Of a DNA stretch of 63,133 bases, positions 43,513 through 53,550 are shown one piece after another. The translations under genes were made by a program, and so were the position numbers. Numbering within the stretch: position 1 is the stretch's first letter; each line of letters opens with the position of its first letter. The stretch comes from an uncultured Prevotella sp. (GTDB lineage Bacteria > Bacteroidota > Bacteroidia > Bacteroidales > Bacteroidaceae), in NCBI GenBank assembly GCA_946999045.1, contig CAMQBR010000011.1, forward strand, positions 1 to 63,133. Reading direction: 5' to 3'. The notes beneath the pieces are model-generated. The model saw nothing but the letters and a program-made list of their open reading frames with translations, did not search any database and was not told the origin of the DNA.

Positions 43513-43995
43513 TTATACGTGCATATTTTCGTCCACAAACGATAGTGGTAACAGGTCTTTTACGCTATTAACACGGTATATCTTTTGGATTCCATATAGC
43601 AAAATTTCTACAGGTTGCTTATATCTGTCTTCTACCTCTAATATCACTTGTCGGCATGCTCCACAAGGCGTTATAGGATGTTTCAATAATCCCTTATCGT
43701 TTTTAGCAGCAATAGCAAGCATAGTGATGGGCTGATTGGGGTTATTAGCTTGTGCTGCAAATACAGCAGTGCGCTCTGCACATAGTCCAGAGGGGAAGGC
43801 TGCATTCTCTTGATTGGCTCCTATAACTATTTTCCCATTAGCCAATCGTAAGGCTGCCCCTACATAAAAGTGGCTATAATTAGCATAAGAATTTGCGGTA
43901 GCCTTAATAGCGCTACTGATAAGTTCTTGTTCTTCAGCAGAGAGTTCATCAATCTTCACCTCATCAATGATTACTTTCAAATCAATCTTTTTCAT
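43513..43995 (-). CDS. cdd: Cytidine deaminase
   Basis: 160 residues from MKKIDLKV (43995); the frame is open 12 codons further but that would extend the overlap with the gene before it. Hydrolyses cytidine/deoxycytidine to uridine/deoxyuridine in pyrimidine salvage. Zinc site: CAERTAVFAA (Cys ligand, catalytic Glu) and PCGACRQV (two Cys), the tetrameric short CDA type. Substrate motif ENAAFPSGLC. It overlaps the 3' end of the beta-helix lipoprotein gene by 14 nt. Confidence 0.94.
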   Translation of the reverse strand: MKKIDLKVIIDEVKIDELSAEEQELISSAIKATANSYANYSHFYVGAALRLANGKIVIGANQENAAFPSGLCAERTAVFAAQANNPNQPITMLAIAAKNDKGLLKHPITPCGACRQVILEVEDRYKQPVEILLYGIQKIYRVNSVKDLLPLSFVDENMHV

Positions 43996-45439
43996 GCTTA
44001 TTTTTAGTTTTAAAGTATTCGTATGCTCCAATATCAGGAGTATTATCGCGTTGGTTGCCTAATCTGTCTGCCTTGGGCGATAAATCTTTTTTTGCTTTAT
44101 TAAGAGAGAGCGATAGTTTACTCAGTCTAAAATCGTATTTCAAGCTATCCGTATCCACCTTTCTAAAGTTTTTACTTCCTGCAACCAGCGTATCTTGTAT
44201 ATGCTCAAATATTACATCTTTAAATCGAATGCTGTCAGCAGTCAGCTCCTTTGGTGTGCGCAATAAGCACGATATAAAGCTAAACTGCAAATCATTTGGT
44301 GATTTTCCTAACGTTCGCATCACCTCATTATTATTATACCCAGTAATAAGAGTATTGGTACAATAAAGATTTAAAATAGGAGAATGAGTTGCACTAAAAT
44401 GCAATGCCACTCCCCTATTGGCATCAAAAGGATAAAATTGACAGAGAGAACATGAAAACAAAGATGCTTTTCCACCGTCAACAAACACACAATCGTGTAA
44501 CGTATTAGAAAAGATAGTGTTTATTGCCGACCATTGTGCGTGGGTACTATGCAAACCATAGCCCTGACAATTGTGGATAGTTGATGCCTCAATATACAAC
44601 GTTTGCCGTGCCACATTAGTAGAGTCAATAGTGATAGCATCAAACGTTCCGTGTATATCAACATATTTCAATGTATTATCAAATGAGCTATTATAATAAT
44701 GTACACCTTGCCACTGACCGCTCAATCGATCGTATGGCAAATAAGCAAACATCTTATCTAAACGATTTCCACGCAAAGTAACATTCTTATCAGCCGTTCC
44801 TTCAATAACTAATCTACCATAAACATCTATTCCTGAACCATGTTCAAAGTACAATGTCGTTCCTGCTTGTATGGTTAATGTAGCAGCACTATCTACTTTT
44901 ATTGTACCATTAACTACTATAGGACTATTTGAAGCGATGGTTGTATCTTTAAGAACATGCAGATTATTCAATACGACAGCATCTAATGAGTATACTTGAA
45001 GATTAAGTTTTTGCACTATTCCGCTCTCCAAGGTAAACAAGAGTTGGTCTTCTACCAATTTAGGAGCATGTAGATAGTTCTTAGGGGATGTAACTTCTAC
45101 GTACACACGAAGACTATCTTCCTTTCGTATCTCTATATCTGATGCCTGATATCCTTGTTTTTTACCCAAATAGACACCATCTACATTCACCCGAAACCCT
45201 GTTTGATTACCTCGTTGCAATCTAATGTTGGTACATTTTATACTTTGTTCTGAATGGTTATATACCCAAAACGATTTAGTAGGAGATGGCATACCTGAGA
45301 ATAAGGTATCAAAATGAATGCTATCGGTTTGGAAAGATAACACGTTAGATGTAGATGAAGTATACTGAGCTTCATCGTTACAAGCATTGAAACCTAATAA
45401 TGCTACCAATATGATAAATAGGGTATAACGCACTTTCAT
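43982..45439 (-). CDS. Right-handed beta-helix surface lipoprotein
   Basis: 485 residues. Lipoprotein signal with lipobox FNAC (Cys20). An N-terminal Ig-like region (SIHFDTLFSGMPSPTKSFWVYN) is followed by a parallel beta-helix built of short repeats (VNGTIKVDSAATLTIQAG, GSGIDVYGRLVIEG, ASTIHNCQGYGLHS), and the typical ending DNTPDIGAYEY. Such lipoproteins are frequent in Prevotella and Bacteroides, often near polysaccharide genes; function unknown. A TACCTTTG -7 box lies at 45560-45567. Coupled to cdd by a 14-nt overlap. Confidence 0.82.
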   Translation of the reverse strand: MKVRYTLFIILVALLGFNACNDEAQYTSSTSNVLSFQTDSIHFDTLFSGMPSPTKSFWVYNHSEQSIKCTNIRLQRGNQTGFRVNVDGVYLGKKQGYQASDIEIRKEDSLRVYVEVTSPKNYLHAPKLVEDQLLFTLESGIVQKLNLQVYSLDAVVLNNLHVLKDTTIASNSPIVVNGTIKVDSAATLTIQAGTTLYFEHGSGIDVYGRLVIEGTADKNVTLRGNRLDKMFAYLPYDRLSGQWQGVHYYNSSFDNTLKYVDIHGTFDAITIDSTNVARQTLYIEASTIHNCQGYGLHSTHAQWSAINTIFSNTLHDCVFVDGGKASLFSCSLCQFYPFDANRGVALHFSATHSPILNLYCTNTLITGYNNNEVMRTLGKSPNDLQFSFISCLLRTPKELTADSIRFKDVIFEHIQDTLVAGSKNFRKVDTDSLKYDFRLSKLSLSLNKAKKDLSPKADRLGNQRDNTPDIGAYEYFKTKNKHEKD

Positions 45440-45559
45440 TTAGTTACTGAACGTAAAAGTACAAAAAATATTTTGAAATACTTGTACAAGTCTTATATTT
45501 TATAACTTAGTAACGTTCCTTTTTTTATCCATTTTTATTTATTTAATAAATTGTCGCTT

Positions 45560-45588
45560 CAAAGGTACAAAAAATATTCGTACTTTTG
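45560..45588. promoter_or_regulatory. Divergent promoters: beta-helix lipoprotein and rsmG
   Basis: Minus-strand TACCTTTG (45567 to 45560) and plus-strand TACTTTTG (45581-45588), 13 nt apart, both matching TAnnTTTG and pointing away from each other. Confidence 0.5.
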
Positions 45589-45630
45589 CATGATAATAAA
45601 GTTATCAATGTTACATTCCTTATTTGGCAC

Positions 45631-46251
45631 ATGCAAATCATACACAAATACTTTCCTACACTAAGTAATGAGCAAACAAAACAGTTTGAGATGCTACAAG
45701 CATTGTACAATGATTGGAACGAAAAGATAAATGTTATCTCGCGCAAAGACATAAACAATTTGTACGAGCATCATGTGCTTCATTCACTATCTATTGCTAA
45801 ACTCATTCATTTTAAGAATGAGACAAGGGTATTAGACTTTGGTTCTGGTGGCGGTTTTCCTGGCATTCCCTTGGCTATTATGTTTCCAAAAGTTAAATTT
45901 ACATTGATAGACGGAACGGGGAAAAAAGTATATGTAGCGCAAAAGGTAGCGCAAGCTATTGAATTAAAGAATGTAGTAGCCAAACATTTACGAGGAGAAG
46001 AAGAAAGGGGAAAATACGACTTTATTGTAAGTAGAGCTGTAATGCCCCTACCCAACCTTGTAAAAATCATCAAAAAGAATATAGCAAAATCACAAAAGAA
46101 CGCACTCCCTAATGGAGTAATCTGTTTAAAAGGTGGCAACTTAGATAACGAATTAAAACCTTTTTCACACATTGTTGAATGCACCAAAATATCAACAATA
46201 CTTGAAGAAGAATGGTTTAAAGAGAAAAATATTGTATACTTGCCTTTGTAA
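45631..46251 (+). CDS. rsmG: 16S rRNA (guanine(527)-N7)-methyltransferase
   Basis: 206 residues from ATG 45631 (MQIIHKYFP), chosen over an ATG 15 codons upstream that lies against the promoter. Methylates G527 in the 530 loop of 16S rRNA. SAM-binding LDFGSGGGFPGIPLAI (~67-82), followed by DGTGKK and VSRAVMPL, is diagnostic. Begins a plus-strand run rsmG-MBL-ruvC. Confidence 0.94.
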   Translation: MQIIHKYFPTLSNEQTKQFEMLQALYNDWNEKINVISRKDINNLYEHHVLHSLSIAKLIHFKNETRVLDFGSGGGFPGIPLAIMFPKVKFTLIDGTGKKVYVAQKVAQAIELKNVVAKHLRGEEERGKYDFIVSRAVMPLPNLVKIIKKNIAKSQKNALPNGVICLKGGNLDNELKPFSHIVECTKISTILEEEWFKEKNIVYLPL

Positions 46252-46285
46252 AAAGAAGGCTTGTTACTAACTAAAAATATACATT

Positions 46286-46930
46286 ATGTTAAACGTATAT
46301 CGCATAGCATGTAATATGCTTCAAGAGAACTGTTACATCGTTTCCGATGACTCCAAAGAATGTGTTATTATAGATTGTGGTGCATTGTACGATGAAGAGA
46401 GAGAAGAAATAAAAGAATATATTAAGCAACATCAGCTAAAACCTGTTTGCCTTGTTGCAACACACGGACATATAGACCACCACTTTGGCGATCCCTTCAT
46501 ATACAAAGAATATGGCTTAAAGCCATATGTACACAAGGCTGACAGATATTTAATGGAGCAATTGCCTGCACAATCCAAGACAATTGCAGGTTTCGATCTA
46601 AAAGAAGTCATGCCCGAAGTAGGAAAATATCTTACAGCTGATGACCAAATAAAATTTGGCTCGTATGCTCTTACCGTAATCGAAACGCCTGGGCACTCTC
46701 GAGGTGGTGTATTTTATTATTGTGCTAAAGAGCATATAGGCTTCTCTGGCGATACGTTGTTTCGCAACTCTATAGGAAGAACCGACTTTGAAGGTGGCTC
46801 TATGTTCCAGATGATACAGAGCTTGAGAACATTGTCGCAATTGCCAGACCAAACAAGAGTATACCCTGGGCATGGAGAATCAACAACCATTGGCGAAGAA
46901 TTAGCCAACAACCCATATATGGATAGATAA
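46286..46930 (+). CDS. Metallo-beta-lactamase-fold hydrolase (glyoxalase II-like)
   Basis: 214 residues. Zinc-binding motif THGHIDHHFG (~59-68), then GHSRGG (~137-142), SGDTLFRNSIGR and VYPGHGE, the complete set of family ligands. Members hydrolyse thioesters such as S-lactoylglutathione or related species; the exact substrate is unknown. It lies between rsmG (34 nt) and ruvC (31 nt), a frequent arrangement in Bacteroidota. Confidence 0.92.
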   Translation: MLNVYRIACNMLQENCYIVSDDSKECVIIDCGALYDEEREEIKEYIKQHQLKPVCLVATHGHIDHHFGDPFIYKEYGLKPYVHKADRYLMEQLPAQSKTIAGFDLKEVMPEVGKYLTADDQIKFGSYALTVIETPGHSRGGVFYYCAKEHIGFSGDTLFRNSIGRTDFEGGSMFQMIQSLRTLSQLPDQTRVYPGHGESTTIGEELANNPYMDR

Positions 46931-46961
46931 ACAGGATATTCAATGCAAACGAAAGACAATA

Positions 46962-47573
46962 ATGCCTATACAAAAATCAACAGCTGAAAAAATAATCTTA
47001 GGTATTGATCCTGGCACCAATGTAATGGGCTACGGAGTGATAAAGATACAAGACAATAAGCCTTCAATGGTGGCAATGGGCGTTATTGATATGCGAAAAG
47101 CTGCCGACCCATACCTCAAGTTAGGGCATATCTTTGAACGAGTTACAGGCATTATAGATGCATACTTACCAGACGAAATGGCGATAGAAGCTCCTTTTTT
47201 TGGTAAGAATGTTCAGTCTATGCTAAAGTTGGGACGTGCCCAAGGTGTTGCTATTGCAGCTGCTATTCATCATGATATTCCCATCCATGAGTATGCACCA
47301 CTAAAAATTAAGATGGCTATTACAGGGCAAGGGCAAGCAAGCAAAGAGCAAGTAGCTGCCATGCTGCAACGTTTATTAAAGTTGGATAAAGAGGAGATGC
47401 CACACTTTATGGATGCTACCGATGCCTTAGGGGTAGCTTATTGCCATTTTATGCAAACAGGGAAGCCCGACTTAGGTAATAAATATAAAGGTTGGAAAGA
47501 CTTTATAAACAAGAACAGAGAACGCATATCAGGAAATAAACTAAGTGCAAATATCAAACAAGCTACAAATTAG
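46962..47573 (+). CDS. ruvC: Holliday junction resolvase RuvC
   Basis: 203 residues. Cuts Holliday junctions with RuvAB during recombination repair. GIDPGTNVMGYGVI (~15-28) holds the first catalytic Asp; IEAPFFGKNVQSMLKLGRAQG (~74-94) contains the catalytic Glu; DATDALGVAYCH carries the final acidic pair. ATG 46962 is kept because the protein aligns from about residue 12. Slightly longer C-terminus than in proteobacteria. Confidence 0.96.
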   Translation: MPIQKSTAEKIILGIDPGTNVMGYGVIKIQDNKPSMVAMGVIDMRKAADPYLKLGHIFERVTGIIDAYLPDEMAIEAPFFGKNVQSMLKLGRAQGVAIAAAIHHDIPIHEYAPLKIKMAITGQGQASKEQVAAMLQRLLKLDKEEMPHFMDATDALGVAYCHFMQTGKPDLGNKYKGWKDFINKNRERISGNKLSANIKQATN

Positions 47574-47656
47574 AGTAACAAGTAAAGCTTTCTATAACAT
47601 AAGAAATACAAACTGAGAGCATTAACTATTTGTAAAATACATAATTACTTTACGCA

Positions 47657-48124
47657 ATGAAAAAAATCATAATTTTCTTAGCTTTAACTTTCCTATTTGT
47701 AGTTAAAGTTTCTTCACAAACCATTTTTAAGGAAGTAAACCGCATTATGCGTCAAGCAGAAGCTATCAAAAATGATACAAAAAAGAATATTGAAGAACGT
47801 AAAATTGCTACATTCAAAGCTGACGCTATCTTTTATTTGATAACAAAAGCTTCGAAAGAAGAGTACTTCACAGAATTAGAATTGGGACAACAAACCAATG
47901 CTATGATTGAGTTTGTGAATAGATATATCAAGCAACTGACACATACAAACAAGAAAAGCGAGAAAGAAATCATATTAGCTAAATACAGAACTGCAACCCT
48001 TCAAAACCCTCTCTTTAATGATCCTGAAAAAAATATTACGCAGGCATACGTGGATAATCCTAAATACCTTACGCAATTTTCTATTGATACAGATTGGGTA
48101 AAAGCATACAAATCCATTAAATAG
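47657..48124 (+). CDS. Exported small alpha-helical protein, unknown
   Basis: 155 residues with a signal peptide (MKKIIIFLALTFLFVVKVSS). The mature part is nearly all helix, with many charged residues (NRIMRQAEAIKNDTKKNIEERK, NKKSEKEIILAKYRTATLQNPLF) and ends in DTDWVKAYKSIK. Resembles small periplasmic proteins conserved in Prevotella, but no function is known to me. It follows ruvC by 83 nt; whether it shares that transcript is unclear. Confidence 0.68.
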   Translation: MKKIIIFLALTFLFVVKVSSQTIFKEVNRIMRQAEAIKNDTKKNIEERKIATFKADAIFYLITKASKEEYFTELELGQQTNAMIEFVNRYIKQLTHTNKKSEKEIILAKYRTATLQNPLFNDPEKNITQAYVDNPKYLTQFSIDTDWVKAYKSIK

Positions 48125-48170
48125 GGGGATTGCATAACCATAATTTTAATAAGATGTACACATACAAAAC

Positions 48171-49325
48171 TTACTGGTATTGATAATAATACCAATAAGT
48201 TTTGCCATACGAATCACGTACACAACTTTGTTTTACCGCAGGTTTTGTGGTATTCTTTACCATATCTTGATAATCTTTAAAGTCGGCATCCATTACATCA
48301 TTGGAATAATTAATAATAGGTTTAGAGCGTAAATGATTATACAACACCAAAGCCTCCCTATAGTGTTTGGGTAAATTTCCCTTTATATTATAAAACACTG
48401 GCAGCCATTTTACGAAGTCATCAAGCCGTTTATCCAACAAATAAGCACACAACATATAATCTCCTAAAGGTTGTTTAGCTAAATGATGACGATATAAAAA
48501 ACTAAAATATGTAATAGCCCCCATACGCTGTTTTACGGAAACACCTATATAATTATACAGTTCTTGTTGAGGTGTTAAGATAAGACGTATATTCGTTCCA
48601 TTAGGCAATAGAGCATTAGAACCGCCACACAAAGGGTACTCAAAGAGGTGTTCGCCCAGCTGTTTTTGTTTAGACAAAGCGTAAGCACGCAACATCACCA
48701 TATTTTCATCTGTAACAGTAGCATCTCTTGCAACCTTTAAGGCTTCATCATATCGCTTTTCATAAATGGCTTGTTCCATTTTAGCACGATAATGAAAAAC
48801 ATCTCCCTGATCGTTACTCATTACTACGAAACAAAACATCACTGCCATTGTAAGTAAATTAATCCACATAGGTTGCGAACATACATTGTACGGAGCTTGT
48901 GTTATTTTTATAGAAATCTTGTGTTTAAGATACCACAATGCACCAAAACATAATATCAATAAAAAGGGAACATGAAGCCACCAACTGCCATAACAAATAT
49001 TATGCTCAGCATTATCAACATCTATATCCAGCAAAGCTGCCAATAACAATAAGGAAGGAAAAAATGTTAGCGCATAACCTATACGCGCCCCCCCACTCCA
49101 CCAAAATACACACTGATGCAGCATATACAATGCAAAAGTAATAACAATTGCACCAATAGTTTTGTCATAATAAGTTAATCCGCCAGACAATACATGCTGA
49201 GCCACAGCCAACACATCGGCTTGGTAAGCATATAAGTAAACAAAAGTAAAGCAACAAAAAAGAATACCGCACAACAAACATGGCAGAAAAGAACTTCTTT
49301 GATGCGGAATATAATAAGTAGCCAC
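48171..49325 (-). CDS. DUF6057-like membrane protein
   Basis: 384 residues. Six or so membrane helices in the first ~165 residues (FLPCLLCGILFCCFTFVYLYA, GAIVITFALYMLHQCVFWW, FPSLLLLAALLDI, VPFLLILCFGALWYL, LLTMAVMFCFVVM), then a periplasmic TPR-like half (KMEQAIYEKRYDEALKVARDATV, EYPLCGGSNALLP, RQMGAITYFSFLY). This layout, with a Bacteroidota-only distribution, matches the DUF6057 family from memory. Function unknown. Lies on the opposite strand to its ruvC-side neighbour. Confidence 0.7.
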   Translation of the reverse strand: MATYYIPHQRSSFLPCLLCGILFCCFTFVYLYAYQADVLAVAQHVLSGGLTYYDKTIGAIVITFALYMLHQCVFWWSGGARIGYALTFFPSLLLLAALLDIDVDNAEHNICYGSWWLHVPFLLILCFGALWYLKHKISIKITQAPYNVCSQPMWINLLTMAVMFCFVVMSNDQGDVFHYRAKMEQAIYEKRYDEALKVARDATVTDENMVMLRAYALSKQKQLGEHLFEYPLCGGSNALLPNGTNIRLILTPQQELYNYIGVSVKQRMGAITYFSFLYRHHLAKQPLGDYMLCAYLLDKRLDDFVKWLPVFYNIKGNLPKHYREALVLYNHLRSKPIINYSNDVMDADFKDYQDMVKNTTKPAVKQSCVRDSYGKTYWYYYQYQ

Positions 49326-49407
49326 TTATATAATATATTAAATACATGGTGGCAGCACTACATTGTAATACTACCACTCTTTACCTTTTTCACCTTTAAA
49401 AATACCA

Positions 49408-51540
49408 TTACTTACTCTTTCTCAGTACCATTGCACAGCGTGCAGGTATATAGAGTTTTAACCATTCCTTGTGTTCTTTTTCGTACAACTCATCATGAAT
49501 GGTAAGATGTTCTACAGTATCATCATTTAGTCCGTTACCCCCAAACACCTTGCTATCGGTATTTAACACTACCTTATAGGAACCTGGAGGAGTAAGAAAT
49601 CCGTAATCTACAAACGATTGGTTTGGCGAGAAATTAAACACAAAAATAAGACTTCCACGGGCAAAGCACAAGATTTGGTCGCTGTCATTATGCCAAATTT
49701 CTTGAATAACTGTCTTATTAAACTCTTTTTCTGATTGCAAAAGTTTTATCATTGCCTTATCAAAATCGCCTAAGTAATGAAAATTGAGATCTTTATTATC
49801 AACCAAATTCCATTGACGCTTAGCATAATGATAGCTCCAACCATTGCCCTCACGTGGAAAATCTATCCACTCTGGGTGTCCAAACTCGTTACCCATAAAG
49901 TTAAGATAGCCTCCATTTATGGTAGCAGCTGTTACCAAACGTATCATTTTATGCAGAGCAATACCACGATGTACCATATCGTTTTCATCACCTTTCTTAA
50001 AATGCCAATACATATCAGCATCTATCAAGCGAAAGATAATGGTTTTATCACCCACTAAAGCTTGGTCGTGGCTCTCGCAATAAGAAATAGTCTTTTCATC
50101 AATTCTACGATTTTTTACCTCCCAGAAGATAGAACTTGGTTTCCAATCTTCATCTTGTTGCTCCTTAATGGTCTTAATCCAGTAATCAGGAATGTTCATT
50201 GCCATGCGGTAATCAAACCCATATCCGCCATCTGTAAACGGAGTTGCCAAACCTGGCATACCACTTACTTCTTCGGCAATAGTGATAGCAAACGGCTTTA
50301 CTTCGTGAATTAAACAGTTAGCCAACGTTAGATAACAAATAGCTGCATCATCTTGATGACCATTATAATAATCGGAATAATTAGTAAAAGCTTCGCCTAA
50401 GCCATGACTATAATATAACATGGAGGTTACACCATCAAAGCGAAATCCGTCAAAATGATATTCCTCTAACCAATACTTGCAGTTAGATAACAAGAAATGG
50501 GCAACATCATCCTTACCATAATCAAAACACAAGCTATCCCATGCTGGATGTTCGTGCCTATCTCCTGGCAAGAAATATTGATTGGGATCGCCAGCCAAGT
50601 TACCTAACCCCTCTACTTCATTCTTCACAGCATGGCTATGTACAATGTCCATAATAACAGCTATTCCATGCTGATGAGCCGTATCAATTAGTTCTTTTAA
50701 CTCTTCAGGAGTTCCAAATCGAGAAGATGCAGCAAAAAAAGAACTGACATGGTAGCCAAACGAGCCGTAATAAGGGTGCTCTTGGATAGCCATAATCTGA
50801 ATGCAATTATAGCCATCGTCTATAATTCGAGGTAATATATTTTCTTTAAACTCGGTATAAGTACCCACTTTATCTGCATCTTGCGCCATACCAATATGGC
50901 ACTCATAAATAAACAGCGGTTCGTTAACCCCCTTAAAAGATTTATCTTTCCAGCGATACTTACAACTGGGACTCCAAACCTGTGCCGAGAAAATTTTGGT
51001 ATTCTCATCTTGTACCACCCTATTAGCCCATGCTGGAATCCGCTCTCCATGTCCGCCATCCCAGTAAACGTGCATTTTATACAGGTCGCCATGCTTCAAT
51101 GCCTTACGTGGCATCTTAAGTTCCCAGTTTCCTGTATTGGATATACGTTTGGCTTTGTATGCTTCTTGCTCTTGCCAGTTATTAAAATCACCAACCAGAT
51201 AAATATCAGTAGCATTTGGAGCCCATTCTCTAAACACCCAGCCTGAGGTAGTTCGATGCAATCCAAAGTACAAATAGCCTGTCGCAAAATCGCTTAATGA
51301 CAGCTTACCTCCATTTGTTAATCGAGCTTTGGTAGCCAAAGCAAACTCATGTCTTCCGTTTATTGCTTCTTCAAATGGCTTTAGATAAACATCATTTTTA
51401 ATTAAATTTAATGACTTAGAAGAAGCATTACAAGCTTTTTCACCATTTGATTGTAGATTTCTCTGAATTGTTTTCTTTTCCATAGGTTTAGGAATATTTA
51501 TTGAGTTAATGTCAAAGAGCACTTTGCTATCTATCTTCAT
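49408..51540 (-). CDS. glgB: 1,4-alpha-glucan branching enzyme
   Basis: About 710 residues from MKIDSKVLF; MEKKTIQRN at 51483 is an alternative start. Forms alpha-1,6 branches in glycogen. An N-terminal CBM48 region (FREWAPNATDIYLVGDFNNW, ~81-100) precedes the GH13 barrel with GFRFDGVTSMLYYS (nucleophile Asp), ITIAEEVSGMPG (acid Glu) and SYCESHDQALVG (transition-state Asp). The sequence is of the eukaryote-like GH13_8 type found in Bacteroidota. The start overlaps the 3' end of the MORN gene by 14 nt, so the two are coupled. Confidence 0.93.
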   Translation of the reverse strand: MKIDSKVLFDINSINIPKPMEKKTIQRNLQSNGEKACNASSKSLNLIKNDVYLKPFEEAINGRHEFALATKARLTNGGKLSLSDFATGYLYFGLHRTTSGWVFREWAPNATDIYLVGDFNNWQEQEAYKAKRISNTGNWELKMPRKALKHGDLYKMHVYWDGGHGERIPAWANRVVQDENTKIFSAQVWSPSCKYRWKDKSFKGVNEPLFIYECHIGMAQDADKVGTYTEFKENILPRIIDDGYNCIQIMAIQEHPYYGSFGYHVSSFFAASSRFGTPEELKELIDTAHQHGIAVIMDIVHSHAVKNEVEGLGNLAGDPNQYFLPGDRHEHPAWDSLCFDYGKDDVAHFLLSNCKYWLEEYHFDGFRFDGVTSMLYYSHGLGEAFTNYSDYYNGHQDDAAICYLTLANCLIHEVKPFAITIAEEVSGMPGLATPFTDGGYGFDYRMAMNIPDYWIKTIKEQQDEDWKPSSIFWEVKNRRIDEKTISYCESHDQALVGDKTIIFRLIDADMYWHFKKGDENDMVHRGIALHKMIRLVTAATINGGYLNFMGNEFGHPEWIDFPREGNGWSYHYAKRQWNLVDNKDLNFHYLGDFDKAMIKLLQSEKEFNKTVIQEIWHNDSDQILCFARGSLIFVFNFSPNQSFVDYGFLTPPGSYKVVLNTDSKVFGGNGLNDDTVEHLTIHDELYEKEHKEWLKLYIPARCAMVLRKSK

Positions 51541-52663
51541 AGCGTCGTCCGTGCTCATAACGTCCACTTTTTATTATCTTTCCGTTTCTATCTTTTTCTA
51601 CAAAATTACCAGCTCTTTGGTCGTCAACGTATGTCCCTTCAAAACGTTGCCCATCTTTAGTTTCTTCAATAGCAGCACCATTTCGTTTGCCGTTTTTATA
51701 GAAACCTTTATATTTGCTCCCATCGGCATAATGAATAATCACCTCACCATCCAGCTTTCCTTTTTTAAAATCGCCGTCAAAAATATCGCCACTTTTCTTA
51801 ACTAATTTGCCTTTTCCGTCCTGCAAATCGTTTTTCCAATAGCCTGTGTAGCTATCTCCATTACGCCATGTCATTGTTCCGAGTCCACACTTTTCTCCCT
51901 CTTTAAACTCCCCAGTGTATTTGTCTCCATTGGCAAGCCTAAAAATTCCTTCACCCGTACGCTCTCCCTGAACGTATGCGCCCTCGTACACATCGCCATT
52001 TTGAAATTTATAAATACCCTTTCCGTCTTGTATATCACCTTTCCAATCGCCTGTGTACACATCACCCGAAGCGTATTTATAAGTTCCCGTACCTTCTCTT
52101 ACATTGTTAACCCACTGTCCATCATAGCTTGAACCGTCATTCCAATAGAAAAAACCTTTGCCATTTTTTTCATCATTCTGCCACTGACCTTTATAATAAG
52201 CACCCGTAGAGAAAGTGTACGTGCCCATACCTTGTCGCTTATCCTGATACCAGTCGCCCTCATATTTATCACCATTGTAATAATACATAATACCATGTCC
52301 TTGCTGGTAATCGCGAAACCATAAGCCTACATATTTGTTATTATTCGAGAAATAATAAGTACCTCTGCCATGTTGTTGGTTTTGAAACCACTGGCCATCG
52401 TACTTTTCTCCATCAGAAAAGGTGTAAATTCCATAACCTTGTCGTTTTCCTTTTACAAACTCTCCCTCATATGTGTTACCGTTTTGATACAACACATTAC
52501 CTTTCCCATGAGGTTTTCCACCAGACATTTCACCCTTGTACTGACCTATAATTTGATTTTTTCCTTTCCCTTCTACCACCATACACGAGCCTAAAGTTAG
52601 TTTCTGCGCAAAAACATAATATGGTAAAGCGAGTAATATAATCAATAACAGTTCTTTTTTCAC
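51527..52663 (-). CDS. MORN-repeat protein, exported
   Basis: 378 residues. Signal peptide (MKKELLLIILLALPYYVFA), then about twelve MORN repeats of ~23 residues (EGEFVKGKRQGYGIYTFSDGE, YDGQWFQNQQHGRGTYYFSNN and so on) from ~50 to 350, and a charged tail. MORN repeats form elongated beta-hairpin arrays that bind lipids or proteins. It overlaps glgB by 14 nt; the reason for the pairing is unknown. A TACTTTTG -7 box is at 52689-52696. Confidence 0.88.
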   Translation of the reverse strand: MKKELLLIILLALPYYVFAQKLTLGSCMVVEGKGKNQIIGQYKGEMSGGKPHGKGNVLYQNGNTYEGEFVKGKRQGYGIYTFSDGEKYDGQWFQNQQHGRGTYYFSNNNKYVGLWFRDYQQGHGIMYYYNGDKYEGDWYQDKRQGMGTYTFSTGAYYKGQWQNDEKNGKGFFYWNDGSSYDGQWVNNVREGTGTYKYASGDVYTGDWKGDIQDGKGIYKFQNGDVYEGAYVQGERTGEGIFRLANGDKYTGEFKEGEKCGLGTMTWRNGDSYTGYWKNDLQDGKGKLVKKSGDIFDGDFKKGKLDGEVIIHYADGSKYKGFYKNGKRNGAAIEETKDGQRFEGTYVDDQRAGNFVEKDRNGKIIKSGRYEHGRRYEDR

Positions 52664-52688
52664 TTTGAATTTTTATTTATATGACATT

Positions 52689-52747
52689 CAAAAGTAGTGT
52701 TTTTTATTGAAAAATCAAAAACTAATTAGTAAATTTTAGTATCTTTG
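52689..52747. promoter_or_regulatory. Divergent -7 boxes: MORN-glgB and kdsB
   Basis: Minus-strand TACTTTTG (52696 to 52689) faces the MORN-glgB unit; plus-strand TATCTTTG (52740-52747) lies 22 nt before kdsB. Both match TAnnTTTG. Confidence 0.5.
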
Positions 52748-52769
52748 TACAACTAAACAAATAAATACA

Positions 52770-53537
52770 ATGAAATTTATAGGTATTATTCCAGCTCGTT
52801 ATGGCTCTTCTCGTTTCCCAGGAAAGCCTCTTGCTATATTAGGTAACAAGCCTGTTATACAGCATGTATACGAAAAAGTATTCAGCGTTTTGCACGATGC
52901 TTACGTTGCCACTGATGATGAACGTATATACAATAAGGTAATAGCGTTTGGTGGAAAAGCCGTAATGACTAGTCCTAACCATAAAAGTGGAACTGACAGA
53001 ATACAAGAAGCGGTAGAAAAATTAAGTCTACAATGCGATATAGTTATCAACATACAGGGCGATGAACCCTTTATCCACCAGCAACAAATAGAGCTACTTT
53101 GCCAATGCTTTAACGACCCTCAAACACAAATTGCAACCTTAGGCAAACTTTTTGAGAGTGAGAAAGAGGTAGAAAATCCTAATTCTCCCAAGATAGTTCT
53201 CGACAATCATAGTTACGCCATGTACTTTTCGCGCTCTGTTATTCCATTTATACGCAACAAACAAGGTAATAATTGGTTACAACAATATCCTTTCTTAAAG
53301 CATATAGGCATCTACGCTTATCGCAAAGAGGTGTTAAAAGAGCTAACACTGTTACCTATGTCATCTATAGAAAAGGCAGAAAACTTAGAGCAACTTAGAT
53401 GGCTACAGAACGGATACCGCATAAAAGTAGCACAAACAACACTTGAAACAGTGGGCATTGATACACCTGAAGACTTGAAAAGAGCTGAGCTCTTTATGAA
53501 AGGAAATAAGAAAGAATGCTCTAAACACCCTGTTTAG
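52770..53537 (+). CDS. kdsB: 3-deoxy-manno-octulosonate cytidylyltransferase
   Basis: 255 residues. Activates Kdo to CMP-Kdo for lipopolysaccharide inner-core synthesis. N-terminal IPARYGSSRFPGKPLA (~6-21) is the nucleotide-binding signature; VNIQGDEPFI (~92-101), FSRSVIPFIR and GIYAYRKEVL are family hallmarks. Full length, cytoplasmic. Monocistronic; its terminator is not obvious. Confidence 0.96.
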   Translation: MKFIGIIPARYGSSRFPGKPLAILGNKPVIQHVYEKVFSVLHDAYVATDDERIYNKVIAFGGKAVMTSPNHKSGTDRIQEAVEKLSLQCDIVINIQGDEPFIHQQQIELLCQCFNDPQTQIATLGKLFESEKEVENPNSPKIVLDNHSYAMYFSRSVIPFIRNKQGNNWLQQYPFLKHIGIYAYRKEVLKELTLLPMSSIEKAENLEQLRWLQNGYRIKVAQTTLETVGIDTPEDLKRAELFMKGNKKECSKHPV

Positions 53538-53550
53538 TCTATATTTTTAG